Assembly (NCBI RefSeq): GCF_031628175.1
Contig: NZ_JAVLVT010000001.1
Coordinates: 372,001-436,000 of the forward strand
Reading direction: 5' to 3'
From: Lipingzhangella_A rawalii
GTDB taxonomy: Bacteria > Actinomycetota > Actinomycetes > Streptosporangiales > Streptosporangiaceae
Length of the DNA stretch: 64,000 bases
The notes beneath the pieces are model-generated. The model searched no databases. It had not been told where the DNA came from and saw only the letters and a list, made by a program, of their open reading frames with translations. The position numbers and the translations under genes are program-made. Positions 17,709-26,087 of the stretch are shown here, piece after piece; position 1 is the stretch's first letter, and every line of letters begins with the position of its first letter.

Positions 17709-18974
17709 GTGGCCACTATGACGCCCCCCACCGCCGGTGCTGCCCTACTCGGACGCAACTTTGTGCTGTTGCTGACCGCCACCGTCCTGACCTGCACCAA
17801 TTTCGCTCCCCTGCTGTCGGTCCTGCCGCTGTGGTCAGCCCAGGCCGGTGCCGACACCAGTGGCCTGGGGAGCATCACCGGCACGATGATGGCTGCCACG
17901 GTCGGGGTGCAGACCCTCATGCCTTGGATCCTGAGGCGGTTCGGGCTTCGACTCGTGTTCGCCGTGGGTGCGCTCCTGCTGGGCCTGCCCACCCTTGCGT
18001 ACTCCGTGAGTGCCGATCTGTCCTGGGTATTGGCCGTCTCGGTGGTGCGTGGGGCTGGATTCGGCATGGTCGTGGTCAGCGGCAGTGCCCTGGTCGCCAC
18101 ACTGGTCACCCCGGCCCGGCGGGGGACAGCAGTGGGACTCTACGGTATGGCCGTTGGAATCCCACACGTGCTGGCCCTGCCGCTGGGGGTGTGGTACGCC
18201 CAACATGCTGGGTTCCACGCCGTGTTCGTGGCCACCGGGGTGTTGTGTGCCGCCGCCGTACCACTTCTGGCGTTGATGACCAGCCCCGTCGGGATCCAAC
18301 ACACCTACCACCCCGAGACCGACACCCAGGTTGACGCCCCCGAGGTGCCCAGCTGGCCCGTGCGGGTGCTGGCCACGCCCTGGATCGTGATGCTGGCCTG
18401 CGCGTCGGCCACCGGCGGGGTGACGTCGTTCCTCGCCCTGGCCCAACCCGAGCTAGCGCCGGCCGCCCTGTTCCTGCTCTACCTGGGAGTGGTAGCAGGC
18501 CGGTGGGGTGGCGGAGTGTTGACCGATCGCACCGCGCCCGGACGACTGACCCTGCCCGGACTCACCGTGGCATGTCTGGGAATGGGTGGGCTGGCCCTAG
18601 CGGCGGGATCCGAGGCACACGCCTCCGTGGGCGTGGCTGTACTGACTCTGGCGGCCGCCACTCTGTACGGCACCGGTTTCGGTGTCGTACAGAACGACAC
18701 CCTGGTGGTGATGTTCCACCGTGCGGGACCAGCGGGAACGGGATCGGCCAGTACCGTGTGGAACCTCGGTTACGACGCCGGCGTCGGTGCGGGTGCCCTC
18801 GTTGTGGGTATGGTGGCCTCCGGCCTGGGGATCTCCGGTGCCTTCGCGGTCAGCGCGCTGGCGATGGGCCTCATCACTCCTCTGGTATGGCGCGACGGCC
18901 GTCGGGATCCTCCTCCCAGGCCGCCGCGGCAATGTTCAACTCATGGGCCAGCGCGGCCTTGCCCTGCGCGGTGA
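17709..18974 (+). CDS. MFS transporter (CynX/NimT-like layout)
   Basis: A protein of up to 421 residues with about 12 membrane helices and the MFS loop pattern WILRRFGLRLVFAVGALLLG after helix 2. It begins at GTG 17709, directly after the pucR stop codon (an ATG three codons later is equally possible), so it is probably co-transcribed with pucR and may carry a purine-related or other nitrogen compound. The last 30 or so residues (Pro/Arg rich) are read antisense to the 3' end of the convergent ArsR-type gene and look unlike family sequence; the stop may have been lost or shifted. Confidence 0.8.
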   Translation: MATMTPPTAGAALLGRNFVLLLTATVLTCTNFAPLLSVLPLWSAQAGADTSGLGSITGTMMAATVGVQTLMPWILRRFGLRLVFAVGALLLGLPTLAYSVSADLSWVLAVSVVRGAGFGMVVVSGSALVATLVTPARRGTAVGLYGMAVGIPHVLALPLGVWYAQHAGFHAVFVATGVLCAAAVPLLALMTSPVGIQHTYHPETDTQVDAPEVPSWPVRVLATPWIVMLACASATGGVTSFLALAQPELAPAALFLLYLGVVAGRWGGGVLTDRTAPGRLTLPGLTVACLGMGGLALAAGSEAHASVGVAVLTLAAATLYGTGFGVVQNDTLVVMFHRAGPAGTGSASTVWNLGYDAGVGAGALVVGMVASGLGISGAFAVSALAMGLITPLVWRDGRRDPPPRPPRQCSTHGPARPCPAR

Positions 18975-19647
18975 TGCGCGCCGCCCGCCCGGAGCCCACC
19001 CGTACCACCCAGCCCCGTTCGACCAGCTGCCGGTAGAGGCACGCGCCGGCCAGTCCGGCCAGGTGGCGTCGCCGCTCGGTCCAGTCCAGGCAGGCACGAG
19101 TCACCGGACGGCGGCGTGAGCGCAACTCGGCCTCGGCAACACCGAGCCGCTGGGTGAACCAGATCCACCCCTGGGGCGTGAGTGCCAGTGCCGCAGTGTC
19201 GTCCAGATGACCCGCGGCAATCAGGCCATCGGTCAGTACGACTCCCAGGCGCCCCGCCACGTGGTCAAAGCAGGTGCGTCCGCGGGCCAGCGCCCCGGCG
19301 GCGGTCACCGCCCGCAACGAACTCCGGCGGACCGACGCGGAATCCGCCCCGGAGCTTCTCGCGTCCTCTCCCGAGATGCGGGCCAACTCTTCGAGGAGGG
19401 CGGCGACGTGCGCCCCGGCCAGCTGCACGTACCGGTGTCGCCCCTGCCGGTGTTCGACCAGCAGGCCAGCGTCCACCAGTCGGTTCAGGTGCTCGCTCGC
19501 GGTGGAGGGTGCCACACCGGCATATGCGGCGAGCTCCCGCACCGTCCAGGCGCGTCCGTCCAACAGGGCCAGACACAGTGCGCAACGGGTGGTGTCGGCC
19601 AACAGGCCGGCCAGCCGCGCCAGCCGTCGCCCCGGTGGAGATGTCAT
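18874..19647 (-). CDS. ArsR-type winged-helix regulator with long C-terminal domain
   Basis: A 257-residue regulator. The N-terminal 85 residues form an ArsR-type winged helix: LAGLLADTTRCALCLALLDG, then VRELAAYAGVAPSTASEHLN and LLVEHRQGRHRYVQLAG. The remaining part is a long C-terminal domain with ALTPQGWIWF and CLDWTERRRHLAGLAGACL; the WTERRxHLAG pattern recurs in actinobacterial long ArsR proteins. No metal-binding Cys pair is evident. ATG 19647 is chosen over upstream codons because the helix pattern starts there. It faces the P450 gene across 64 bases that contain a near-perfect inverted repeat, likely its operator. Confidence 0.85.
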   Translation of the reverse strand: MTSPPGRRLARLAGLLADTTRCALCLALLDGRAWTVRELAAYAGVAPSTASEHLNRLVDAGLLVEHRQGRHRYVQLAGAHVAALLEELARISGEDARSSGADSASVRRSSLRAVTAAGALARGRTCFDHVAGRLGVVLTDGLIAAGHLDDTAALALTPQGWIWFTQRLGVAEAELRSRRRPVTRACLDWTERRRHLAGLAGACLYRQLVERGWVVRVGSGRAARITAQGKAALAHELNIAAAAWEEDPDGRRAIPEE

Positions 19648-19665
19648 GGTCCCCAGTCTGCCCCG

Positions 19666-19693
19666 CGACGTTTCGGCCGCCACCGAAATGTCG
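19666..19693. promoter_or_regulatory. Predicted operator between the ArsR-type gene and the P450 gene
   Basis: GACGTTTCGG (19667-19676) and CCGAAATGTC (19683-19692) form an inverted repeat with one mismatch and a six-base spacer CCGCCA; flanking C and G extend it. The site sits in the 64-base divergent gap, as expected for an ArsR-type dimer that controls itself and the P450 unit. Confidence 0.55.
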
Positions 19694-19711
19694 CAGTCCT
19701 AGCGTTGCCGC

Positions 19712-20716
19712 ATGACATTTCATCCCCAGATCGTGCAGACCCATGCTGGCGTTCGGGCGGTCCTGAGCAGTCCTGAGTTCAGTGTCCCCGGCCCGAACGC
19801 GCCGACATCGCCCCGGGGACACTCCCAGGCGTTACTCCGGGACGTGGCCTGGCTCCGAAACCAGGTGTCCCGGTTCAGCGGACCGCAGGATCACCCACGT
19901 CGCCGCGCCCTTGGCGTTGCCGAACTCGATCGGATCCCCACCGGGGGACTACGTGCCGCGGCGCGTCGGTGCTGCGAACAACGACTGGCCGCGCGGGGAG
20001 CGGGGCCAGTCGAGGTCATGGGTGCGCTGGCGCGCCCCGTTCCACTCGACACCCTGGCCATGGCGCTCGGTGTCGGTGCGGGCCTAGCCGCGGACGTGGC
20101 GTGTGTGGCCCGCGTCTATCCACCCGCGGCCGAGGCCGATCCGGAGGCCGATGCGGCCGTTGAGCGCCTGGCCCGCAGGTGTGCCACCCCGGCGGTGGGG
20201 GAGCGGCCAGGACACATCGTCGGATCCGAGCTCTGCGCCGCGCGGATCGGACTCCTGGTGCAGGCCTGCGACGCCACTGCGGGATTGATCGGCAACGCCG
20301 TGATCGCCAGCGCACGCCACAGCCACACCGGTCCCCGGGCTCAGCTCCTGGCCGAGACTCTGCGTTACAGTCCTCCGGTACGTTCCACTCGTCGGGTGGC
20401 CACGGCGCACACGACGCTGGAGCACGGATCGATCGCGGCGGGTCGGGAGGTGCACCTTGACCTGGCGGCAGCGAATCGGGATGCGGCAGTGTACGCGCAG
20501 CCGCACCGTTTCGTACCGCAGCGTGCCGAGACCCAGCATCTGGCTTTCGGGTTCGGTCCCCGTGCATGTCCCGGTGCCCCCCATGCCATGGCGTTGGCCG
20601 CCGGAACCCTGGACGCGCTGGAGTCTCACCGGGTCGTGCCGGACCAGCCGACGGTGATCCACGAGCCCACGGGGCACCTTTGGATCCCGCAGCGGGTGGA
20701 GGTGGACCACCGATGA
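19712..20716 (+). CDS. Short cytochrome P450
   Basis: A 334-residue cytochrome P450. The heme Cys lies in FGFGPRACPGAPHAM, the ExxR pair in ETLRYSPPVRSTRR, and an I-helix-like stretch LLVQACDATAGLIGNAV is present, with Asp-Ala-Thr where many P450s have an acidic-Thr pair. Usual bacterial P450s are about 400 residues; this one lacks most of the N-terminal A-helix and B-sheet region and part of the F-G region. It starts at ATG 19712 without a clear ribosome site, so the message may be leaderless. The stop overlaps the next gene's start (ATGA), indicating one operon controlled by the divergent ArsR-type protein. Confidence 0.85.
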   Translation: MTFHPQIVQTHAGVRAVLSSPEFSVPGPNAPTSPRGHSQALLRDVAWLRNQVSRFSGPQDHPRRRALGVAELDRIPTGGLRAAARRCCEQRLAARGAGPVEVMGALARPVPLDTLAMALGVGAGLAADVACVARVYPPAAEADPEADAAVERLARRCATPAVGERPGHIVGSELCAARIGLLVQACDATAGLIGNAVIASARHSHTGPRAQLLAETLRYSPPVRSTRRVATAHTTLEHGSIAAGREVHLDLAAANRDAAVYAQPHRFVPQRAETQHLAFGFGPRACPGAPHAMALAAGTLDALESHRVVPDQPTVIHEPTGHLWIPQRVEVDHR

Positions 20717-21570
20717 TGCGAACCCGCCTCAGCCACACCCTGTATCGCCTGCATCGGGCGGGGGACCCGCTGCTGCTGCCCAACGCCTGGGATTTCTCCT
20801 CGGCGGCGGCACTGGCGGCCGCCGGGTTTCCTGCCGTGGGGACCACCAGCCTGGGGCTAGCCGCGGCGCACGGGTTCGTGGACGGCACGGGTGCCAGCCG
20901 CAGTCGGACTCTGGAACTCGCCGCGCAGCTAGGTGACCTGTCCGTTCCGGTAACCGTGGATATCGAGGCCGGGTTCAGCGACACCCCGGAGGGGGTGGCG
21001 AACCTGGTCGGCCACCTCGTTGATCTCGGCATCGCCGGGATCAACCTGGAGGACGGCCGGGATGGGGGAGTACTTGCGTCGACTGCCGAGCAGTGTTCCC
21101 GCATCCGTGCGGTCAAGGAGCGGGTTCCGGACGTTTTCGTCAACGCCCGCACAGACACCCGATGGCTGGAGGTGGAGCCCAGCCCTCACCTTGATGAGAC
21201 CCGGAGGCGCATCCGTGCCTACGCCAATGCCGGTGCCGATGGGGTATTCGTCCCGGGAGTCCTCACCGCGGCGGAGATCGAGCAGCTTGCTGCGGCCGTT
21301 TCCGTTCCACTGAATGTGCTGTATGTCCCGGACTGGTACAGCCCGACACAGCTGGCTCAGCTGGGGGTGGCACGGATTAGTACCGGATCGTGGCTGTTTC
21401 GTGCGTCGCTTGCGGCGTTGCTCGCAGCCGCCAGCCGATTCCGGGGGGAGCAGGACGACACTGGGTGCCGCGTTCCCACCTACGGTGAGGTTCAGGCGCT
21501 GGTCGAGAGCTCGCATGGGGGAGCCATCTCGTGTCCGCAGCCGGATGCCGGCCCGGCGGAGGCGCCTTAG
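20713..21570 (+). CDS. Isocitrate lyase/PEP mutase family protein
   Basis: A 285-residue TIM-barrel enzyme of the isocitrate lyase/phosphoenolpyruvate mutase superfamily. Marks are LLLPNAWDFSSAAALAAAGF near the start, the Mg-binding region VTVDIEAGFSD, GINLEDG, and VNARTDT. Members cleave or form C-C or C-P bonds next to a carboxylate (methylisocitrate lyase, oxaloacetate hydrolase, phosphonopyruvate hydrolase and others). The exact reaction is not visible. The start overlaps the P450 stop by four bases, so they are probably translated together. No phosphonate genes are near. Confidence 0.82.
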   Translation: MMRTRLSHTLYRLHRAGDPLLLPNAWDFSSAAALAAAGFPAVGTTSLGLAAAHGFVDGTGASRSRTLELAAQLGDLSVPVTVDIEAGFSDTPEGVANLVGHLVDLGIAGINLEDGRDGGVLASTAEQCSRIRAVKERVPDVFVNARTDTRWLEVEPSPHLDETRRRIRAYANAGADGVFVPGVLTAAEIEQLAAAVSVPLNVLYVPDWYSPTQLAQLGVARISTGSWLFRASLAALLAAASRFRGEQDDTGCRVPTYGEVQALVESSHGGAISCPQPDAGPAEAP

Positions 21571-21609
21571 GCCGTGTGGTGTGGGCGGAGGTGGCGCGGA
21601 TGTCGTCGC

Positions 21610-21790
21610 TCAGGCTGCCGGGGCCAGGGGACAGCCGTTCATGCGTTCGAGTTCACTGCGGATTCCGCGCAGGTCAGCGTTGGCTTGGCGGTGGGATTCC
21701 CCACGGGAAGCGGTGCGCGAACCGGGCGAGAACGCCGGAGAACTCTTCCGGCCAGGTTTCGAGGTCAAGGGCAGGCGCACACACGGTCAC
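21610..21790 (-). pseudogene. IS701-like transposase, N-terminal remnant
   Basis: On the minus strand from GTG 21790 one reads a start followed by LDLETWPEEFSGVLARFAHR. After one frame change comes HRQANADLRGIRSELERMNG, ending in TGA at 21610-21612. This order matches the N-terminus of IS701-family transposases, which read roughly W..EF..VFARVAHRF, RRRA..YLRGLLAP, LERKNGW. Only about 60 codons remain and the catalytic domain is missing. No terminal repeats were found. The match is by pattern memory, not by a search. Confidence 0.5.
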
Positions 21791-21832
21791 CCACCTTGTG
21801 GGTCCATAGTGCCGCACGCTGTCGTTGCAGTG

Positions 21833-22357
21833 CTAGTGGACCGAGGCCTTTCCGGGACTTGTGTCTCGGGTTGTGGCGGACGGCTCGTCCCGGACCACGT
21901 ACTCGACGGTGCCACTGGTGCGGGCGCGTAGGGCGGCCGTCAGTCGGGGGGCGACGAGGGGGTGGACCAGGGTGCTCGCCTGGTCGGGGGAGACGAAGTC
22001 GTAGCCGTCGAGTTCTTCGGTCTGGAGGGTGATCCCAGTGTCCGGGGAAATGGTTCCACAGTCGAAAACCAAGGACAGGAAGGGTCGTGGGCGTTCCCCC
22101 CGTGGGCCATTCCACTGGCAGGCCAGAAATCTCCCGGCCGTCACGTCCAGACCGACCTCCTCGGCGACCTCCCGCTCGCAGGCTCGGTGGGGCGGTTCTC
22201 CGTGCTCGACAACCCCGCCGGGCAGGGTCCAGTGCTCCCGGTAGTTGGGGTCCACGATCAGTACCCGGCCATCGGGGGTCGTGATCAGTCCGGAGGCCGA
22301 GAGGTAGGCGGTGGGGAGCTGGGCGAACCATTCCGCGGCAGGGAGGGGCGCATTCAT
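21833..22357 (-). CDS. NUDIX hydrolase
   Basis: A 174-residue NUDIX protein. The Nudix box starts at GGVVEHGEPPHRACE and continues REVAEEVGLDV, which fits GX5EX7REUXEEXGU. It hydrolyses a nucleoside diphosphate linked to another group; the substrate is not visible. The N-terminal PTAYLSASGLI and the C-terminal tail suggest a stand-alone cytoplasmic enzyme. ATG 22357 is preferred; a GTG three codons upstream is possible. It is divergent from the Ser/Thr kinase gene, with an AT-rich stretch between that likely holds both promoters. Confidence 0.85.
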   Translation of the reverse strand: MNAPLPAAEWFAQLPTAYLSASGLITTPDGRVLIVDPNYREHWTLPGGVVEHGEPPHRACEREVAEEVGLDVTAGRFLACQWNGPRGERPRPFLSLVFDCGTISPDTGITLQTEELDGYDFVSPDQASTLVHPLVAPRLTAALRARTSGTVEYVVRDEPSATTRDTSPGKASVH

Positions 22358-22491
22358 GGTTCGCACTCTAGTGCACCTCTATAAATCTACATTGTAAAGG
22401 TGGATGATTGGTAATCCATCTCCTCACCTCAGCCCCGCTCCACATTAGCTACGATCACAAGAGTGCCCGAAACAGTCTGCGGAGGTACGGA

Positions 22492-24048
22492 GTGGAGTCC
22501 CTGGCGAGTGGTGACCCGGAGCGCATCGGGCGCTACCGTCTGATCGGCCGGCTCGGATCCGGCGGGATGGGACGGGTCTACTTCGGACGCTCGGCGGCTG
22601 GCCGCCCGGTGGCGGTCAAGCGGATCCATGCGCACATGGCCGCTGACCCAGCGTTCCGTGAACGTTTCGCCCGGGAGGTCGCCGCGGCACGCCAGGTCAG
22701 CGGGGCTTTCACCGCCCCGGTGATCGACGCGGATACCGAAGGCGAGATTCCCTGGCTCGTAACGTCCTATGTCCCGTCTCTACCGCTGGACACAGCGGTA
22801 CGCCAGCATGGGCCCCTGCCGGAGTCCACAGTCCGGGTGCTAGCCGTGGGGCTGGCGGAGGCACTCACCGAGATCCACCGGTGCGGGTTGATCCATCGGG
22901 ATCTCAAACCGGGAAACGTGCTTCTCGCCGAGGACGGCCCACGTGTGATCGACTTCGGGATCGCTCGCGCCAGTGAGGGGACCGCCGCCACCCAGTCCGT
23001 CATCGGCACTCCCGGGTTCATGTCGCCGCAGCAGGTGAACGGAGAGCCGTTGACGGCCCGAAGCGACATGTTCTCCCTGGGAGCGGTGCTCGTCTACGCG
23101 GCTGCTGGTGTTGGGCCCTTCGGGGAGGGCGCGATGCCCACCATGGTCATGCGCATTATGAACAACCCTCCGGACCTCAGTTCGGTTCCGCCCTCGCTGC
23201 ACGGGATCGTGGCCGCATGCCTGGCCAAGGAGGAAAACGTGCGTCCCGATCCGGGACAGCTGCTCGACACGATCGGGGATGTGCCCGCCAGCGGATCCTG
23301 GCTTCCACCCGCGGTAATGCAAGGTGTGCAACACCAGACCCGTCAGATCAATGCGGCACTGGCCCAGACCACAGACGCATCGGTGGCCACCGCGGTTGCG
23401 CCCGGCGCGGGTGACGAGGCCCAAACCTTCGCCTTCGAGGCATCGCCCCAACCGGATCCGCCTCGCCCCACTCAGGCAATGCCACCCACCGCACAGGCGG
23501 ATACCGAGGTAGCGGGGGGTGATCCCGCCTATGCGCATCTCTACCGCGGACGTCCGGCGCAGCCGCAGCATCCGGCGGACACGCCCCAACGCACCGACGA
23601 ACGGGAACACGCCGAGCGGGAGCGGCGCCGACGCGAGGAGGAGCGTGCACACCGACGGCGCCTCGACGCCGAACGCAATGCCACACGTCAGGCCCACCGC
23701 CGGGCCCGCAAGGCCAGCCAGCCCAGTCTGTGGACGTTCGCCGCGGTCTTCCCGCTGTTGATCATCCCGTTGGTCCAGATCCCGCTGGGCGTTGCCGCTG
23801 CCTACGGCTGGGCCTGGTTCAGTGCCAGTGACATGTACTGGGGCACACCCTGGTACTACGTCGGTGTTTTCGCCTGGCCGGAGGGCCTGCTGCATGCAAC
23901 CATGCTGGGCTATTTCCTGTTCAACAACTTGATCGGGCTGAGCTGGCTGTTTCAGTCACTACGCAGCAGCTTCGTCGTGGGGGTGGTGCTGGCGCTGTTG
24001 GTGATCCTCACAACGAACGCGGCACTGGTGCACTTCGGTTTCTGGTGA
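22492..24048 (+). CDS. Membrane Ser/Thr protein kinase
   Basis: A 518-residue Hanks-type kinase. The P-loop is LGSGGMGRVYFG, the ATP lysine is in PVAVKRI (K43), the catalytic loop is HRDLKPGN (about 135-142), and DFGIA and GTPGFMSPQQ follow. After a proline-rich and then Arg/Glu-rich linker (about 330-420) come three hydrophobic segments. Unlike PknB it has several C-terminal membrane helices and no PASTA repeats outside. GTG 22492 is chosen because GGAGG stands six bases upstream; the frame is open from 22408. It phosphorylates proteins at the membrane; targets are unknown. Confidence 0.9.
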   Translation: MESLASGDPERIGRYRLIGRLGSGGMGRVYFGRSAAGRPVAVKRIHAHMAADPAFRERFAREVAAARQVSGAFTAPVIDADTEGEIPWLVTSYVPSLPLDTAVRQHGPLPESTVRVLAVGLAEALTEIHRCGLIHRDLKPGNVLLAEDGPRVIDFGIARASEGTAATQSVIGTPGFMSPQQVNGEPLTARSDMFSLGAVLVYAAAGVGPFGEGAMPTMVMRIMNNPPDLSSVPPSLHGIVAACLAKEENVRPDPGQLLDTIGDVPASGSWLPPAVMQGVQHQTRQINAALAQTTDASVATAVAPGAGDEAQTFAFEASPQPDPPRPTQAMPPTAQADTEVAGGDPAYAHLYRGRPAQPQHPADTPQRTDEREHAERERRRREEERAHRRRLDAERNATRQAHRRARKASQPSLWTFAAVFPLLIIPLVQIPLGVAAAYGWAWFSASDMYWGTPWYYVGVFAWPEGLLHATMLGYFLFNNLIGLSWLFQSLRSSFVVGVVLALLVILTTNAALVHFGFW

Positions 24049-24277
24049 GTAGTGGGCCGTATCCGATTCGGGTCGTGGTTCGGCCTCCCACTACGACCCT
24101 ACGACCGGCACGGTTGCTCCGCCTGGTGGCGACCGGAGTGATCGCCGGATCGGGAACATCCGCACGGGGATTCTGTGATCTGTGCCGGTTTGTGGCTGAG
24201 ATTGGGGCCGTTGCGGCCGTTATCAGGACCGGAACACGACCGGAGTGCTGTTGGAACGCACCGAGACGGCATTGCTC

Positions 24278-24916
24278 CTACACAGAGGTGGTCGGGTGCT
24301 GCGGGGTGTGCCATGCGGGCCAGTCCGAGTAGCGAATCCGGTCCAGGCTGGTGACTTCGCCGATTGTGCCCCACTCGTTCTTGCCGAGTCGGGACACCGG
24401 CCGCAGACGCGTGATCTCCGGTAGACCATCGACGAGGGTCTCCTCGGCGACCGCGATGTGTACGACCTCCCCCAGCACAACCGTGGAGTCGCCCAAGGGG
24501 ACGGTGGAGTGCAGCCGGCACTCCAGTGCGGATGGGGAGGCCGCCACCCGCGGCGGCGTCACCACCGTACTGGACTCGGGAGTCAGGCCGGCTGCGGTGA
24601 ACTCGTCCATGTCGGCCGGAAAGTCGGTGGCGGTGGCGTTGATCTCCTCCTGGAGGTCGGTAGGGGCGAAATTCACCACGAACTCGCCGGTTTCCTCGGC
24701 GTTGCGCAACGAGTCCTTACGCCCCACCGAGGTGAACTGCACGATCGGTGGCTGGGCACAGGCAACGGTGAAGAAGGAGTGCGGCGCCAGGTTGGGAACC
24801 CCACGTGGGGAGACTGTCGAGATCCAGGCGATGGGCCGGGGAACGACGAGCGACGTCAACAACTGGTAGATCCGCCGTCCGGGCAGCTCGGCAGGAACGA
24901 AGTCGGTACGCATCAT
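24278..24916 (-). CDS. Flavin reductase (DIM6/NTAB) family protein
   Basis: A 212-residue FMN-binding split-barrel protein of the flavin-reductase-like group. Marks are YQLLTSLVVPRPIAWISTVS, NLAPHSFFTVACAQPPIVQF, and ECRLHSTVPLGDSTVVLGEV. Such proteins reduce flavin with NAD(P)H or act as small oxidoreductases. The start is the first of two ATG codons at 24916 and 24913. It is divergent from the threonine-dehydratase-like gene, with only about 30 bases between the starts, so their promoters must overlap the coding ends or be very compact. The frame stays open upstream, but that is antisense to the dehydratase. Confidence 0.85.
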   Translation of the reverse strand: MMRTDFVPAELPGRRIYQLLTSLVVPRPIAWISTVSPRGVPNLAPHSFFTVACAQPPIVQFTSVGRKDSLRNAEETGEFVVNFAPTDLQEEINATATDFPADMDEFTAAGLTPESSTVVTPPRVAASPSALECRLHSTVPLGDSTVVLGEVVHIAVAEETLVDGLPEITRLRPVSRLGKNEWGTIGEVTSLDRIRYSDWPAWHTPQHPTTSV

Positions 24917-24947
24917 TTCCAAGGATAGGTGCGGCATACTGGGGAGC

Positions 24948-25886
24948 GTGCGCTTGGTCAGCCTGGAGGACGTGCGTGTCGCAGCCGAACGTATCCAGGG
25001 GAGGGTGACGCACACGCCGCTCGTGGCCGGTCCCCCCGGACCGGTCGAATTGATGCTCAAACCCGAGAGCCTCCAGCCGGTCGGGTCCTTCAAGTTGCGC
25101 GGCGCCACCAACGCGCTCGCTCGGCTCAGCCCTCGGCAGCGTCAGCTGGGGGTGGTCACCCATTCCTCGGGCAACCATGGCCGTGCCCTGGCTCAGGCCG
25201 CCCGGACGGTGGATGCGCGCTGCGTTGTGGTGGTTCCGCAGGGAGCGGCCGAGGTCAAGGTGGCCGCGATCCGTGCGGCGGGAGCCGAGGTTGTGGTGGT
25301 TCCGCCAGCAGACCGCCTGCACCGTGCCCGCCAGATCGCCGAGTCCTCCGGGATGGCACTCGTGCCGCCGTTCGACCACCCGGACATCATCGCGGGTCAG
25401 GGCACGGTGGGGTGGGAGATCGCCAGTCAGGCCCCCGATGTGGAGGTCGTGGTGGTGCCGGTAGGTGGGGGTGGCCTGGCCGCCGGGACAGCGACCGCCC
25501 TGCGGAGCATGCGCCCCGAGGTCACGGTGGTTGGGGTGGAGCCGGAGCTGGCCGGTGACGCCGCGCAGAGTCTGGCCACGGGCCGGTTGACTGTCTGGCC
25601 GCCCGGACACACCGGCCGCACGGTTGCGGATGGTCTGCGAACGGGACTCTCCGAGCTGACCTTTGCCCACCTGTGCGAGCGCCTGGACGATATCGTCACG
25701 GTTCGTGAGGACGAGATCCGAACTGCCGTGCGCCGACTGGCCACGGAGGCCCGGCTGGTCGCCGAACCCAGCGGGGCCGTGGCCACAGCCGCCGTTCTGG
25801 GGGAACGCACCCCGCCAGGGCGTACCGTCGCCGTGGTTTCCGGGGGCAACGTGGATCTCTCGCTGCTGCGTGAGGTGCTGGCCTGA
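24948..25886 (+). CDS. Threonine/serine dehydratase-like PLP enzyme
   Basis: A 312-residue fold-type II PLP enzyme. The Schiff-base lysine is in VGSFKLRGATNA, the substrate loop is SSGNHGRALA, the phosphate-binding glycines are in VPVGGGGLAAG, and the C-terminal VSGGNVDLSLL is typical of serine/threonine dehydratases and serine racemases. It lacks the ACT regulatory domain of biosynthetic IlvA, so it is a catabolic-type or racemase-like enzyme. It starts at GTG 24948 close to a GGGGAG site. The next gene is convergent. Confidence 0.88.
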   Translation: MRLVSLEDVRVAAERIQGRVTHTPLVAGPPGPVELMLKPESLQPVGSFKLRGATNALARLSPRQRQLGVVTHSSGNHGRALAQAARTVDARCVVVVPQGAAEVKVAAIRAAGAEVVVVPPADRLHRARQIAESSGMALVPPFDHPDIIAGQGTVGWEIASQAPDVEVVVVPVGGGGLAAGTATALRSMRPEVTVVGVEPELAGDAAQSLATGRLTVWPPGHTGRTVADGLRTGLSELTFAHLCERLDDIVTVREDEIRTAVRRLATEARLVAEPSGAVATAAVLGERTPPGRTVAVVSGGNVDLSLLREVLA

Positions 25887-26087
25887 GTGGTGAGCTGTGA
25901 TGCCGACGGTCGGCCGGGCCTCCAGCGCGATTTCATCGAGTCGTCGTGTTCGGGGCACACAGTGCCGACACCCTATCGCCGCGTGCAGTGCGGGGCCTGT
26001 GCCGGGCCCGAGGGGCTGCCGCCGGCCGTTGTCCACATCGATCCCGCATCCCAGTCGGGAATCCGATCCACGGTGTGGGCAGTGGGG

